Positions 1 through 7,871 of a DNA stretch of 42,287 nucleotides are shown piece by piece. Source of the DNA: Cryobacterium cryoconiti (GTDB lineage: Bacteria > Actinomycetota > Actinomycetes > Actinomycetales > Microbacteriaceae); NCBI RefSeq assembly GCF_004403065.1, contig NZ_SOHA01000027.1, positions 1 to 42,287 on the forward strand, given 5' to 3'. Both the position numbers and the translations under genes were made by a program. Every line of letters starts with the position of its first letter. Positions within the stretch are counted from its first letter, which is position 1. Under the pieces are notes generated by a model, which saw nothing but the letters and a program-made list of their open reading frames with translations, had not been told where the DNA came from and did not search any database.

Positions 1-486
1 ACCGGCTGCCGCGCCGGCGGCGGCTCCGGCCGCGGTTCGCGCCGCGTTGCCGGCCGCGGTCGCAGCGTACGTGCCCGCCTTGCGTGCGCTGCGGGCATCG
101 CCGGCCTGGCGCTTGGCGGAGGCCAGGTCGAGGCGCAGACTGCGCATCGCGGCACTGACCCCCGTGCGCACCTCGTCGGCCAGTCGCCGCACGGAGTCGG
201 CAACCTCGGTCTCGAGGTCGTGCAGATCTGCCTGGCGGGCCTGGAGTTCGGCGCGTCCGGCGTCGGTGATCTCGTAGACGGTCTTGCGGCCATCCGTCGA
301 CTTCGTGACGAGTCCTTCTTCTTCGAGCTTGGCCAGTCGGGGGTAGATCGTGCCGGCACTCGGGATGTAGGTGCCGCCGAAGCGGTCGCTGAGCGCCTGG
401 ATCAGCTCGTAGCCGTGCCGGGGCTGGTCGGCGAGCAGGCTGAGCAGGTAGAGGCGGAGACTGCCGTGGGCGAAGACGGGGGTCAT
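1..486 (-). CDS. PadR family transcriptional regulator (partial, C-terminus beyond window)
   Basis: Read on the minus strand from ATG at 486, the protein begins MTPVFAHGSLRLYLLSLL and continues with HGYELIQAL and GTIYPRLAKLEEEGLV. These are hallmarks of the PadR winged helix (about residues 8-80). They are followed by a helical segment and an Ala-rich tail (AATAAGNAARTAAGAAAG) that runs off the left edge. PadR proteins are dimeric repressors, often autoregulatory. The start overlaps the stop of the upstream DUF4097 gene in an ATGA, so the two are translationally coupled. The twin CGATATATCG palindromes upstream of DUF4097 are the probable operator. The inducing signal cannot be read from the sequence. 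Confidence 0.9.
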   Translation of the reverse strand, partial: MTPVFAHGSLRLYLLSLLADQPRHGYELIQALSDRFGGTYIPSAGTIYPRLAKLEEEGLVTKSTDGRKTVYEITDAGRAELQARQADLHDLETEVADSVRRLADEVRTGVSAAMRSLRLDLASAKRQAGDARSARKAGTYAATAAGNAARTAAGAAAGAAAG

Positions 487-1364
487 TCCCAGACCTCCCC
501 GTGAGCGTGGGCGTCGCCGGGTTCGGCGTCGGCCTGGCCGGAGGCTGCGGCCGCGGTCTCGACGTGCTGACGCACCACCGTGATGTCGCCCGAAACCGAG
601 TTGGCCTGCAGTTCGAGCCAGTGGCCCTCGAGGGTGCCGGTGCTGGACTCGTAGCCCTTGCCGAAGGTGCCGCGGATGGTCTGGTCGTCGAGTTGCAGGG
701 TGCCCGAGACGGTGTTCAGGCGGTAGCGGGTGGCCACGTCGGCGCCGAGGCGCACCGTGAGGTTGCCGCTGACCGTGTTGGTGTTGATGGAGTCGGGGGT
801 GCCCTCGATGTCGAGGAACACCTCGCTGTTCACACCGTCGAGACTGAACCGGGTGATGGCCCCGCTCGCCGTGCAATCACCGGACACCGTGTGCACGATG
901 ATGCCGCCCACGTGGTCGCGCACGCTCATCTCGCCGTTCACGGCATTGAGCTCCAGGTCGCCGGTGACGCCGTCGACCACGATCTCACCCGACACCGTGC
1001 TGAGGCGCACGCCGGTCGTGAGGCCGGAGATGAGGGCCTCAGCGGAGATGACGCCGAGCTTCAGAGCGACATCGCGAGGAACCATGATGCTGACGTCGGC
1101 CTTCGCGGTGCCGCGGAACGAGGCGAACACGTCGAGGAAGTTGTCCCAGCGAAGTTGCGGGTGGTCGATCTCCAGGGTGTCGCCGTCGATCGAGATCTTG
1201 AGGTCCTTGCCGGTCACACTGTGCACCTCGATGCGCGTGCCGGGTTCGTCGTGGCCGATCACGTCGATCGTTCCGCCGATCATGCCCACCTTGAGCGTGC
1301 GCACGGTCTCGACATCGATCACCTTGGCCTGCCCGGGGGTCACGAGCCATTTTTCCAAAGCCAT
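483..1364 (-). CDS. DUF4097 family beta-strand repeat protein
   Basis: This 293-residue protein is built from repeated short beta units with a (T/A)VSG(D/E/N) signature (for example LSTVSGEIVVDGVTGDLELN and HTVSGDCTASGAI). That pattern is typical of DUF4097 (adhesin-like beta-helix) proteins. No signal peptide or membrane segment is visible. The start chosen is ATG at 1364 (MALEKWLVTPGQ) because AAGGAG lies just upstream. A longer in-frame start at 1472 would cover the operator palindromes and is rejected. The gene forms an operon with the PadR repressor (ATGA overlap), a pairing that recurs in actinobacteria. The biochemical role of the family is unknown. Confidence 0.85.
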   Translation of the reverse strand: MALEKWLVTPGQAKVIDVETVRTLKVGMIGGTIDVIGHDEPGTRIEVHSVTGKDLKISIDGDTLEIDHPQLRWDNFLDVFASFRGTAKADVSIMVPRDVALKLGVISAEALISGLTTGVRLSTVSGEIVVDGVTGDLELNAVNGEMSVRDHVGGIIVHTVSGDCTASGAITRFSLDGVNSEVFLDIEGTPDSINTNTVSGNLTVRLGADVATRYRLNTVSGTLQLDDQTIRGTFGKGYESSTGTLEGHWLELQANSVSGDITVVRQHVETAAAASGQADAEPGDAHAHGEVWE

Positions 1365-1415
1365 GGAATTCTCCTTAGTGGTGCGGCCTCCGGCTACGGA
1401 TGCCCACCTCATTTT

Positions 1416-1457
1416 CACGATATATCGCGTCTTGGTGACATTCACGATATATCGCGT
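1416..1457 (-). promoter_or_regulatory. Twin palindromic operator, probable PadR binding sites
   Basis: The same 15-base word CACGATATATCGCGT occurs at 1416-1430 and 1443-1457. Each copy contains the perfect palindrome CGATATATCG (1418-1427 and 1445-1454), and the copies are 27 bp apart in the same orientation. They sit 54-90 bp upstream of the DUF4097-padR operon, where the promoter should be. TATAT-centred palindromes are typical of PadR operators, so autorepression is the likely function. That function is inferred; the repeats themselves are seen directly. Confidence 0.75.
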
Positions 1458-1534
1458 GTCACGCGGGGGCAAGTGTCCACCGGCACTCTGGGCCGCATTC
1501 TCAGGCGAGGCTCAGCGTGCGAGCGCCGCCCGCA

Positions 1535-2230
1535 TCAGGGCTCGGGATCGGGGCTCAGCCCGCGGCCGGCGGCACGCTCGGCCGTTTCGATGGATTCGAC
1601 CGGCGCAGCCCGTACGGTCAGCAGCGGGATCGAGGACTTGTTGGCGATCTCCCGGGCGACGCTGCCCAGAAAACGGGAGCGGCGCTGCCGGTGCGCGCCG
1701 AGCGCGAGGAGGTCGTAGGCGCCTGAGCCGGCCCGACGCAGGATCTGGTCCGCGGCGCTGCCCGTGGCCCGCGTGCTGTAGGGGTGCACGGCCAGTTCGG
1801 CGAGCCGGGTCACGGCACCGGACTGGATGCCGGCCGCGATGCGGTCGAGCTTCTCCGGGGCGGTGTCAAGGGCCGTGTCAAAGTCCAGAACCGTGAGCAG
1901 GGTCACCGTCTGGAGTCGGGCCCCGAGGAGCAGCACGGTCGTGACGGCGGCATGGTCGGCCGCCTCCGAGCCGTCGATGCAGACCAGAACGCGCACGTCT
2001 CCCTCGAGGGACTCGCCGGGCACCACGGCGGCCTCGGCCAGCTCCTCCCGCTCGAGGAAGACGGCCAGCCCGGCCAGCGCGATGGCGAACGGACCCGCGG
2101 CCAGACCGAGTGCCAGCCAGATCAGAGCGTCGTGGCCGCGTCGGATCATCACGAACGCTGCCGCGAGTCCCACCAGGACCCAGCCGATGACCACCAGGAG
2201 CGGTGTCACCCAGACGCCTTCTGCCCACAT
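1535..2230 (-). CDS. Membrane-anchored universal stress protein (UspA domain)
   Basis: The 231-residue protein has two hydrophobic segments at about residues 8-28 and 33-58 (TPLLVVIGWVLVGLAAAFVM; LIWLALGLAAGPFAIALAGLAVFL). A UspA domain follows from about 78 to 215 (VRVLVCIDGSEAADHAA; YDLLALGAHRQRRSRFLGSVAREI). The motif G-A-H-x8-FLGSV resembles the ATP-binding G-x2-G-x9-G(S/T) signature of Usp proteins, with one Gly replaced by His. Anchoring a Usp domain to the membrane is less common than soluble Usp, though known in actinobacteria. GAAGG precedes the ATG. Its partners are unknown. Confidence 0.8.
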   Translation of the reverse strand: MWAEGVWVTPLLVVIGWVLVGLAAAFVMIRRGHDALIWLALGLAAGPFAIALAGLAVFLEREELAEAAVVPGESLEGDVRVLVCIDGSEAADHAAVTTVLLLGARLQTVTLLTVLDFDTALDTAPEKLDRIAAGIQSGAVTRLAELAVHPYSTRATGSAADQILRRAGSGAYDLLALGAHRQRRSRFLGSVAREIANKSSIPLLTVRAAPVESIETAERAAGRGLSPDPEP

Positions 2231-2326
2231 GCCTTCAGCATTGGCGGCCTGTGCCGAACCCGCAAGGGTGGCGGGCGGGCATCCGTGTGCCTGCTCACTC
2301 GCCGAGGGGGCTCCGGCTCCCTTCCC

Positions 2327-3196
2327 TTAGTACAGGAAGATCGGCAGCCACTCGCGGGTGTGCGCGTGCACGATCACGAGGAAGACCACCGCGTCGAAGA
2401 GCAGGTGCACCACCACGACGTAGGTGAGCGAGTTGGTGAGCTTGAATGTGTAGCCCTGCAGCAGCGCGAAGGGGAACGTCATCAGCGGCCCCCAGCTCTG
2501 ATAGCCCAGTTCCCACAGGAACGAGGTGAAGATCACGGCCTGCAGCAGGTTGGCCTGCCAGTCGGGAAAATGCCGCCTGAGCAGGGCGAAGGCTGTGCAG
2601 ATGAAGAAGAGTTCGTCCCAGATGCCGACGAAGCCGACGCCCACGAACAGCCGGGCGATCTCGTCCGGGGCGGTCACGGTGGGCCAGTTCAGGTAGGCGC
2701 CGGAGCGGATGAAATAGGTCGGCAGGATCAGGTAGCCCAGCAGCAGCACGAGCGGCAGGTACCACTTCTCCACGGTGGTCCAGCGCTGGCCGGTGCGGAT
2801 CGGGAACCGGATGGCATGGTCGCCGAACACGTAGCGGGACAGCAGGTAGGGCACGAGCACCGCGAGGGTCAGCACGGTGCCCATCAGCACCATGTTCGGG
2901 TAGCTGATGTCGGCCTCGACCGAGATGGTGCTGACGATCAGCAGCCCGATCGCGAGCAGCAGCAGGTCCTTGAACAGGGGACGGTCCAGCACGAACGCGA
3001 GCCCGAGGCCGGCGGCAAGGAGCGCATAGCCGGGGACCGGTTCGCGCAGGCCGAACAGCACCACGGCCGACGCGGCGAGCAGCGCCGCGGGCACGAGTCC
3101 CCAGGAGGCGCGGGGGCGCATCCGTTCGCCTGGTGTAGCCGGCCCGGCGCTCGCGTCCGAGCCGGTGCCGGTTTCCCGTTTCGCGCCATCATCCAT
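2327..3196 (-). CDS. CPBP-like intramembrane protein, degenerate catalytic motifs
   Basis: The 289-residue polytopic protein has a polar N-terminus (about 30 residues) and roughly eight hydrophobic segments. The C-terminal half resembles the CPBP (CAAX protease/bacteriocin-processing, Abi) family. WDELFFICTAF is in the place of the EExxxR motif, FLWELGYQS in the place of FxxxH, and HLLFDAV is an intact HxxxD. The first motif lacks the Arg and the second lacks the His, so protease activity is doubtful. The ATG at 3196 lies 46 bp from the divergent M20 gene, so the two share a very short promoter region. The assignment is by motif pattern only. Confidence 0.65.
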   Translation of the reverse strand: MDDGAKRETGTGSDASAGPATPGERMRPRASWGLVPAALLAASAVVLFGLREPVPGYALLAAGLGLAFVLDRPLFKDLLLLAIGLLIVSTISVEADISYPNMVLMGTVLTLAVLVPYLLSRYVFGDHAIRFPIRTGQRWTTVEKWYLPLVLLLGYLILPTYFIRSGAYLNWPTVTAPDEIARLFVGVGFVGIWDELFFICTAFALLRRHFPDWQANLLQAVIFTSFLWELGYQSWGPLMTFPFALLQGYTFKLTNSLTYVVVVHLLFDAVVFLVIVHAHTREWLPIFLY

Positions 3197-3242
3197 GGAA
3201 TATGGTACCCAACCGCCCTGGCGTCGCCGCTAGGTTGGGGGT

Positions 3243-4430
3243 GTGAAAGCGCAGAGCGAAGCGGTGGGGGTGCTGCAGGCGCTCGTCGGCATCGATTCGG
3301 TCAACCCCGACCTGGTTCCGGGGGCCGCCGGCGAACGGATGATCGCAGCCTGGTGCGCCGAGTGGCTCACCCGGCGCGGGTTCGAGGTGCACCGACTCGA
3401 GGAGCACCCGGGGCGCCCCACGATCGTCGGCATCCGGCGCGGCACCGGGGGAGGACGCTCCCTGATGCTCAACGGGCACCTCGACACCGTGGGCGTCGGC
3501 GGATATGCAGGCGACCCGTTCTCGGGCGAGCTCCGGGACGGGCGCGTCTCCGGCCGGGGAACCTTCGACATGAAGGGTGGCGTCGCGGCGATCCTGGTCG
3601 CGGCGGCCCGGGCGACCGGGGTCGGGGCTCCGGTGCCCGACACCGCGGCGGCGACCGGCGCATCCGTTCTCGCCGGCGACGTCATCGTGACCCTGGTCGC
3701 CGACGAGGAGTTCGGCAGCCTCGGCACCATGGAGGTGCTGCGCCGCTTCCGCGCCGACGCGGCGATCGTGGCCGAGCCGAGCGAGCTGGCCCTCACGCTC
3801 GCGCACCGCGGTTTCGCCTGGTTCGAGGTGGAGCTCACCGGGCTGGCCGCCCACGGGTCCCAGCCCGAGCGCGGTGTCGACGCCATCGCGCACGCCGGCC
3901 TGGTGCTGCGCGCCCTCGACGAACTGCGGGCCGGGATCCAGGCGGCGCCGGCGCATCCGCTGCTCGGGCACGGCACCGTGCGCGTCTCGACCATCGCCGG
4001 GGGCACGGATGCCGCCACCGTCGCCGCCGCCTGCACGCTCACGATCGAGCGGCGCATGCTGCCCGGACAGAGCCCCGATCAGGTCGAGGCCGAACTCCGG
4101 GCGCTGCTGGAGCGGCTCGCCGGGAGCGTCGCCGGGTTCCGCTTCCGGCTGAGGCGGCTCGTGGCGCGCGGGGCGTTCGAGGCCGATCCCGAGTGGCCGA
4201 TCGTGCGCGCCGTCAGCGCCCACGCCACCCACGTGCTCGGGCGCTCGCCGGAGATCCGCGGCGAGCCGTTCTGGACCGATGCCGGACTGCTGCACGAGGC
4301 CGGCATCCCCTGCCTGGTCGTGGGCGTCGACGGGGGCGGGGCGCACGCCGACACGGAGTGGGCGGACGCGGAATCCGTCGATGCCCTCACTGACATCCTG
4401 ACCCGCACGATCGCCGACTTCTGCGCGTAG
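3243..4430 (+). CDS. M20 family metallo-deacylase/peptidase (ArgE/DapE-like)
   Basis: The 395-residue protein starts at GTG 3243 with a GGGGG stretch upstream. The M20 metal ligands and catalytic residues are present: NGHLDTVGVGG (His, Asp), RGTFDMKGGVAA (bridging Asp), VADEEFGSLG (catalytic Glu and ligand Glu) and AEPSEL. A dimerisation domain follows (LAHRGFAWFEVELTGLAAHGS). The C-terminal ligand His lies in GGGAHADTEWADAES. The architecture fits ArgE/DapE/acetylornithine deacetylase-like enzymes that hydrolyse N-acyl amino acids or dipeptides. The substrate cannot be assigned. There is no arginine or lysine biosynthesis neighbour, so a catabolic or salvage role is as likely. Confidence 0.88.
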   Translation: MKAQSEAVGVLQALVGIDSVNPDLVPGAAGERMIAAWCAEWLTRRGFEVHRLEEHPGRPTIVGIRRGTGGGRSLMLNGHLDTVGVGGYAGDPFSGELRDGRVSGRGTFDMKGGVAAILVAAARATGVGAPVPDTAAATGASVLAGDVIVTLVADEEFGSLGTMEVLRRFRADAAIVAEPSELALTLAHRGFAWFEVELTGLAAHGSQPERGVDAIAHAGLVLRALDELRAGIQAAPAHPLLGHGTVRVSTIAGGTDAATVAAACTLTIERRMLPGQSPDQVEAELRALLERLAGSVAGFRFRLRRLVARGAFEADPEWPIVRAVSAHATHVLGRSPEIRGEPFWTDAGLLHEAGIPCLVVGVDGGGAHADTEWADAESVDALTDILTRTIADFCA

Positions 4431-4619
4431 CCGCGGCGTCTCTCGCCGGCGTCGTCTTCCTGCGCATTGGCCGCGGAGACGAGCGGATTTGAACGCGGCG
4501 GCCCCGGCCGGTAATCTTTCCATTGAACTTATGGTTCGACCGGTGCCGGTCCTGGCTGGCGGTCCGGGTGGGGGAGACAGGTTTTGGCCGCATCCGTACA
4601 CATCGGGAAGGCCGGGCCA

Positions 4620-4655
4620 ATGAGAGAAACCTCTGAGGGTCGTTCGACGTCGTGA
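4620..4655 (+). other. Possible 11-codon leader ORF coupled to the LOV gene
   Basis: ATG at 4620 is preceded by GGGAAGG about 9 bases upstream. It opens a short frame (MRETSEGRSTS) whose TGA at 4653-4655 overlaps the GTG start of the next gene at 4652. The GTGA overlap and the ribosome site suggest translational coupling of the photoreceptor gene to this mini-ORF. Such a short frame can arise by chance, so the call is tentative. Confidence 0.3.
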
Positions 4656-6700
4656 CCCATCATTGGCCCGCGCGCGCGCGAATGTCAGTTGCGTCCGAGT
4701 CCGGCCTGCGAGCCACCTTCCCCGACCTGCCGCCGGTCGGCCCGACCGGGAACGAGACCGGGGGAGTGTTGGTTCGGGCGTTTGCCGCCACGTCCCAGGC
4801 CTCCCTGATCACCGATCCGCAGCAGAGAATTCTTCACGTCAGCGCGTCCTTCACCGCCATCACGGGTTATGGCGAAACCGAGCTCCTCGGCCGCGACTGC
4901 CGTGTGCTGCAAGGGCCAGGGTCGGACCCGGCGGTCACGGCGGCAATCCGGCGGGCGCTGAACTGCGGGGAGCCGTACGAGGGCGAGGTTCTCAACTACC
5001 GAAAGGACGGTTCCCCCTTCTGGAATAGCCTGAGCATCAGGCCGCTTCGTGACGATGACGGAACCATCACCCACTTTGTCAGCGTCCAGCGTGACATCAC
5101 CGCACGCATGGCACACCAGGAGGAATTGCGGTTCCAGGCCAGCCACGATCCGGTGACCACCCTGCCGAACCGCCGCGCTCTGGATCTGCATCTGTCCGAG
5201 CGCGGAGCGCGTCCGGGGGCAGCCCTGGCCATGGTCGACGTCATCTCGCTCCGATCGATCAACGGCGCTTTCGGGTACGAGGCGGGCGACAGCCTGCTCA
5301 AACAACTCGGGCGCCGGATGCGGGATCGGCTGGCGGATGGGGACTTCCTGGCGTGTCTCGGCGGTGATCGGTTCGCCGTCGTCCTCGAGAACATCGACGG
5401 AGGGACCCGGTTAGCGGACTCTCTGGCGCGCCTGCACGGGGCCGTGGAGGCGCCTTTCTCGATCGCGCATCGGGGCCGGGGCCAGGACTGCGCCATCGCC
5501 GTGAGCATGGGATTGGCCCGCATCCCGAGAGACGGCCCGGCCGGTTCCCTCCTCCATCGAGCCGACGCCGCGCTCCGTCAGACCCGTGCGTCCCGGCCCG
5601 CGGGCCTCTGGTGGTCGCTGGCCCCGGACCCTCCCGAGGCTGCGCTACACCGGCACGTCGACACTGTCGCGGAAACGACCGATGCGCCTGCCGCCCGGTC
5701 CCTTCGGGATCGGCTGTTCGCCGGGGGGCTGTCCATGTTCATGCAACCGGTGCTGGACCTGCGCACCGGCGGGCTCCACCGGGTCGAGGCACTGGCCCGG
5801 TTGACGTTGGCGGACGGCACGGTGCTGGTGCCGGCACGGTTCCTTCCCGCCCTGGATGAGGCCGATCTCGACGAGCTGTTCCGGCGGGGCCTGGACCAGG
5901 CTCTCGCCTGCCTCACCCAGTGGGACCATGAGGGCCTCTCAACCGGGGTGTCGGTGAATCTCTCGCCGTCGACACTCCGGCATCCGGACTGTGCACGATG
6001 GGTCGGCGACGCGATCCGGCGCCATGGCATCGAGCCTGGCCGGCTCGGCCTGGAGCTGCTGGAGACGCTGGCGATGGATGCTGATGTGCAGATCGAGGCG
6101 ATCGACCGACTCCTCCACCTTGGCGTGGGGCTCTCCCTCGACGATCTGGGCTCGGGCTACAGCACTCTCCAGCGCCTCTTCGCGCTTCCTTTCGATGCGA
6201 TCAAACTCGACCGTGGCCTGCTCGACGAGATCCGGTCCAGGCCGGTGGAGACGCTGCGTGTCATCTCGGCACTGACCCAGATGGGTCGCGACTTCGGCGT
6301 CGGCGTCGTGATCGAAGGACTTGAGGACGTCGGGACGGCGGAGGCCGCGAGCATTCTCGGAGTGCCGCTGGGGCAGGGGTATGTCTTCGCCCGTCCCATG
6401 CCGGCAGCGGAGGTACCTGGCTGGGTGGCCGCGTTCGTCGTCCCGTTGCAACCCAACACGGTGCGGAGCGCTCTCGGCGCCCTCGCGTACCACTGGCAGT
6501 TTCTGTGCTTGGCATCGCCGCACCCGACCGGGCTCGACGGCTGTCCGCTGACCGACTTCATCTCGCGCCATTCGACGACCTCCGCGGATGCGCGGCGCTG
6601 GCACGCATATCAGCACGACCGGGCCGCTGACCCGGTGTACGGACGGATGCTGGCGGATTGGCTGGTCGATCTCGTCCGGGATGAACCCCTGGTCGAGTAG
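4652..6700 (+). CDS. LOV-GGDEF-EAL blue-light c-di-GMP protein with C-terminal CZB-like domain
   Basis: The 682-residue soluble protein has four parts. (1) A PAS/LOV domain spans about 40-152. GRDCRVLQG holds the flavin-adduct Cys83. The flavin-contact equivalents R84, Q87, R100, N115 (NYRKDG), N125 (FWN) and Q146 (VSVQ) are all present. The usual Asn before the Cys is Asp. (2) A GGDEF domain spans about 160-320 and is degenerate: GGDRF at 237-241, with no RxxD inhibitory site. (3) An EAL domain spans about 355-590 with EAL 379-381, VNLSP, LELLET, LDDLGSGYS, IKLDRG, VIEGLED and GQGYVFARPM, so c-di-GMP phosphodiesterase activity is expected. (4) A C-terminal domain of about 90 residues has H614, C631, H651 and H655, like zinc-binding CZB domains. 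GTG 4652 is preceded by GAGGG. Activities are inferred from motifs. Confidence 0.9.
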   Translation: MTHHWPARARMSVASESGLRATFPDLPPVGPTGNETGGVLVRAFAATSQASLITDPQQRILHVSASFTAITGYGETELLGRDCRVLQGPGSDPAVTAAIRRALNCGEPYEGEVLNYRKDGSPFWNSLSIRPLRDDDGTITHFVSVQRDITARMAHQEELRFQASHDPVTTLPNRRALDLHLSERGARPGAALAMVDVISLRSINGAFGYEAGDSLLKQLGRRMRDRLADGDFLACLGGDRFAVVLENIDGGTRLADSLARLHGAVEAPFSIAHRGRGQDCAIAVSMGLARIPRDGPAGSLLHRADAALRQTRASRPAGLWWSLAPDPPEAALHRHVDTVAETTDAPAARSLRDRLFAGGLSMFMQPVLDLRTGGLHRVEALARLTLADGTVLVPARFLPALDEADLDELFRRGLDQALACLTQWDHEGLSTGVSVNLSPSTLRHPDCARWVGDAIRRHGIEPGRLGLELLETLAMDADVQIEAIDRLLHLGVGLSLDDLGSGYSTLQRLFALPFDAIKLDRGLLDEIRSRPVETLRVISALTQMGRDFGVGVVIEGLEDVGTAEAASILGVPLGQGYVFARPMPAAEVPGWVAAFVVPLQPNTVRSALGALAYHWQFLCLASPHPTGLDGCPLTDFISRHSTTSADARRWHAYQHDRAADPVYGRMLADWLVDLVRDEPLVE

Positions 6701-6745
6701 TTCAAGCGCGAATGGTGCGGGTGTAACCCCAATTTCGCGCCCGGG

Positions 6746-7405
6746 TCAGTTCGCCGGGCTGTCGATCGACGGATCGGAGGGATGCACCGAACCCTCGAGG
6801 GTCTCCTCGAGCCGGGCGTCTTCAGCTGTGGGCCGGGTGATCGCGAAGAACGGGATGGTCCAGTGGCAGAGCGGGCCGACCAGCAGTGCGAACAGCACCG
6901 TGCCGATGCCCACGTTGCCACCGAGCGCCCAGCCGATGCTGAGCACGGTCACCTCGATGCCCGTGCGCACGATCCAGATGCGCCAGCCCGTGCGCCTGTG
7001 CAGACCCGTCATCAATCCGTCGCGCGGGCCGGGACCGAAATGAGCGCCGATATAGAGGCCCGTGGCGATCGCCAGAACCAGCAGCCCCGCCGCGAACAGG
7101 ATGATGCGTACCCAGAGATCGAGACCCGTCGGGATCAGCCAGAGGCCGACATCCGCCGCCGGCCCGACGAGGAGGGCGTTCAGCACGGTGCCCACGCCCG
7201 GTTTCTGACGTAGCGGGATCCAGAGCAGCAGCACGACGCCGCTGATCAGGACGGTGACCAGCCCGAAGCCGAGGCCGGTGCGGCCCGAAATGCCCTGGGT
7301 GAGGACGTCCCACGGGGCAACGCCGATCTCTCCGCGCACGATCAGCGCGATCCCCAGGCCGTACAGGAAGAGGCCGATGAGGAGTTGGGCGAGGCGACGG
7401 GTCAT
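6746..7405 (-). CDS. YczE/YitT-like integral membrane protein
   Basis: The 219-residue protein has about five membrane segments: LIGLFLYGLGIALIV, GLVTVLISGVVLLLWI, a helix near IILFAAGLLVLAIATGLYIG, and others. The GPGPRDGLMTGL and GVAPWDVLTQG motifs are characteristic of the YczE family, whose molecular function is poorly known. In Bacillus, yczE lies by the sfp gene and affects bacillomycin D production. The start at 7405 (MTRRLAQLLIG) is preferred because the hydrophobic helix begins directly after it. An in-frame ATG at 7438 is possible. The gene is transcribed toward the LOV gene and ends 45 bp from it. Confidence 0.82.
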   Translation of the reverse strand: MTRRLAQLLIGLFLYGLGIALIVRGEIGVAPWDVLTQGISGRTGLGFGLVTVLISGVVLLLWIPLRQKPGVGTVLNALLVGPAADVGLWLIPTGLDLWVRIILFAAGLLVLAIATGLYIGAHFGPGPRDGLMTGLHRRTGWRIWIVRTGIEVTVLSIGWALGGNVGIGTVLFALLVGPLCHWTIPFFAITRPTAEDARLEETLEGSVHPSDPSIDSPAN

Positions 7406-7541
7406 GGAAGTCCACACTATTGGTCCGCCACCACGCAACGGTCTGACCTGACGTTGCCGGGCCGACCGTGCCCGGCGTCGCGGATGCCGCCCCCGCGACG
7501 CCCGCGACCTGTCGGGCCGGCTGCTCGGGCGCTGCCCGGGC

Positions 7542-7745
7542 TCAGTCGTCGAGCACGAACGTGACCTCGATCACGACGTCGAACGAGGTGATCTCGCCGT
7601 CGGTCACCTCCACCTTCTGCTCCTTGACCCAGGCGCCGGAGACCCCACGCAGGGTCTTGCTCGCCCGGGCGATGCCGGCGGCGACGGCGTGCTCGAAGGA
7701 TTCGTCGGACCGGACGCTGAGCGTGGTTACGCGTGCAACAGACAT
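7542..7745 (-). CDS. Dodecin family flavin-binding protein
   Basis: The 67-residue protein (MSVARVTTLSVRSDESFEHA) has the single-domain dodecin fold pattern: a beta strand, the helix SFEHAVAAGIARASKTLRGV, then two strands with KVEVTDGEITSFDVVIEVTF. Dodecins assemble into hollow 12-mers that store or sequester riboflavin/FMN, and some bind CoA. The length (65-75) is typical. An AAGGAG site lies just upstream of ATG 7745, which decides the start over a longer in-frame one at 7877. The 126-bp gap to the divergent RND gene must hold both promoters. It is a flavin-buffering protein a few genes from a flavin photoreceptor, and no functional link is shown. Confidence 0.93.
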   Translation of the reverse strand: MSVARVTTLSVRSDESFEHAVAAGIARASKTLRGVSGAWVKEQKVEVTDGEITSFDVVIEVTFVLDD

Positions 7746-7871
7746 GGTTTCTCCTTGTCGTTCGGGTTGATGGGGCTTCTTGCGGGTGAGGGTACGCTCC
7801 TCCGCCGTCCTCGGCAGCAACGGCTGCCCCGGCCGGGAAGTCTGCACTCTCTGCAATGAGATACTGAACGA

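Noticed and set aside
1784..4393. Long open frame on the plus strand opposite the UspA and CPBP genes and overlapping the M20 gene
   Set aside because: Its translation is Arg/Gly/His-rich without any domain signature, and it is antisense to or out of frame with genes that have clear family motifs. Such frames are an effect of high GC.
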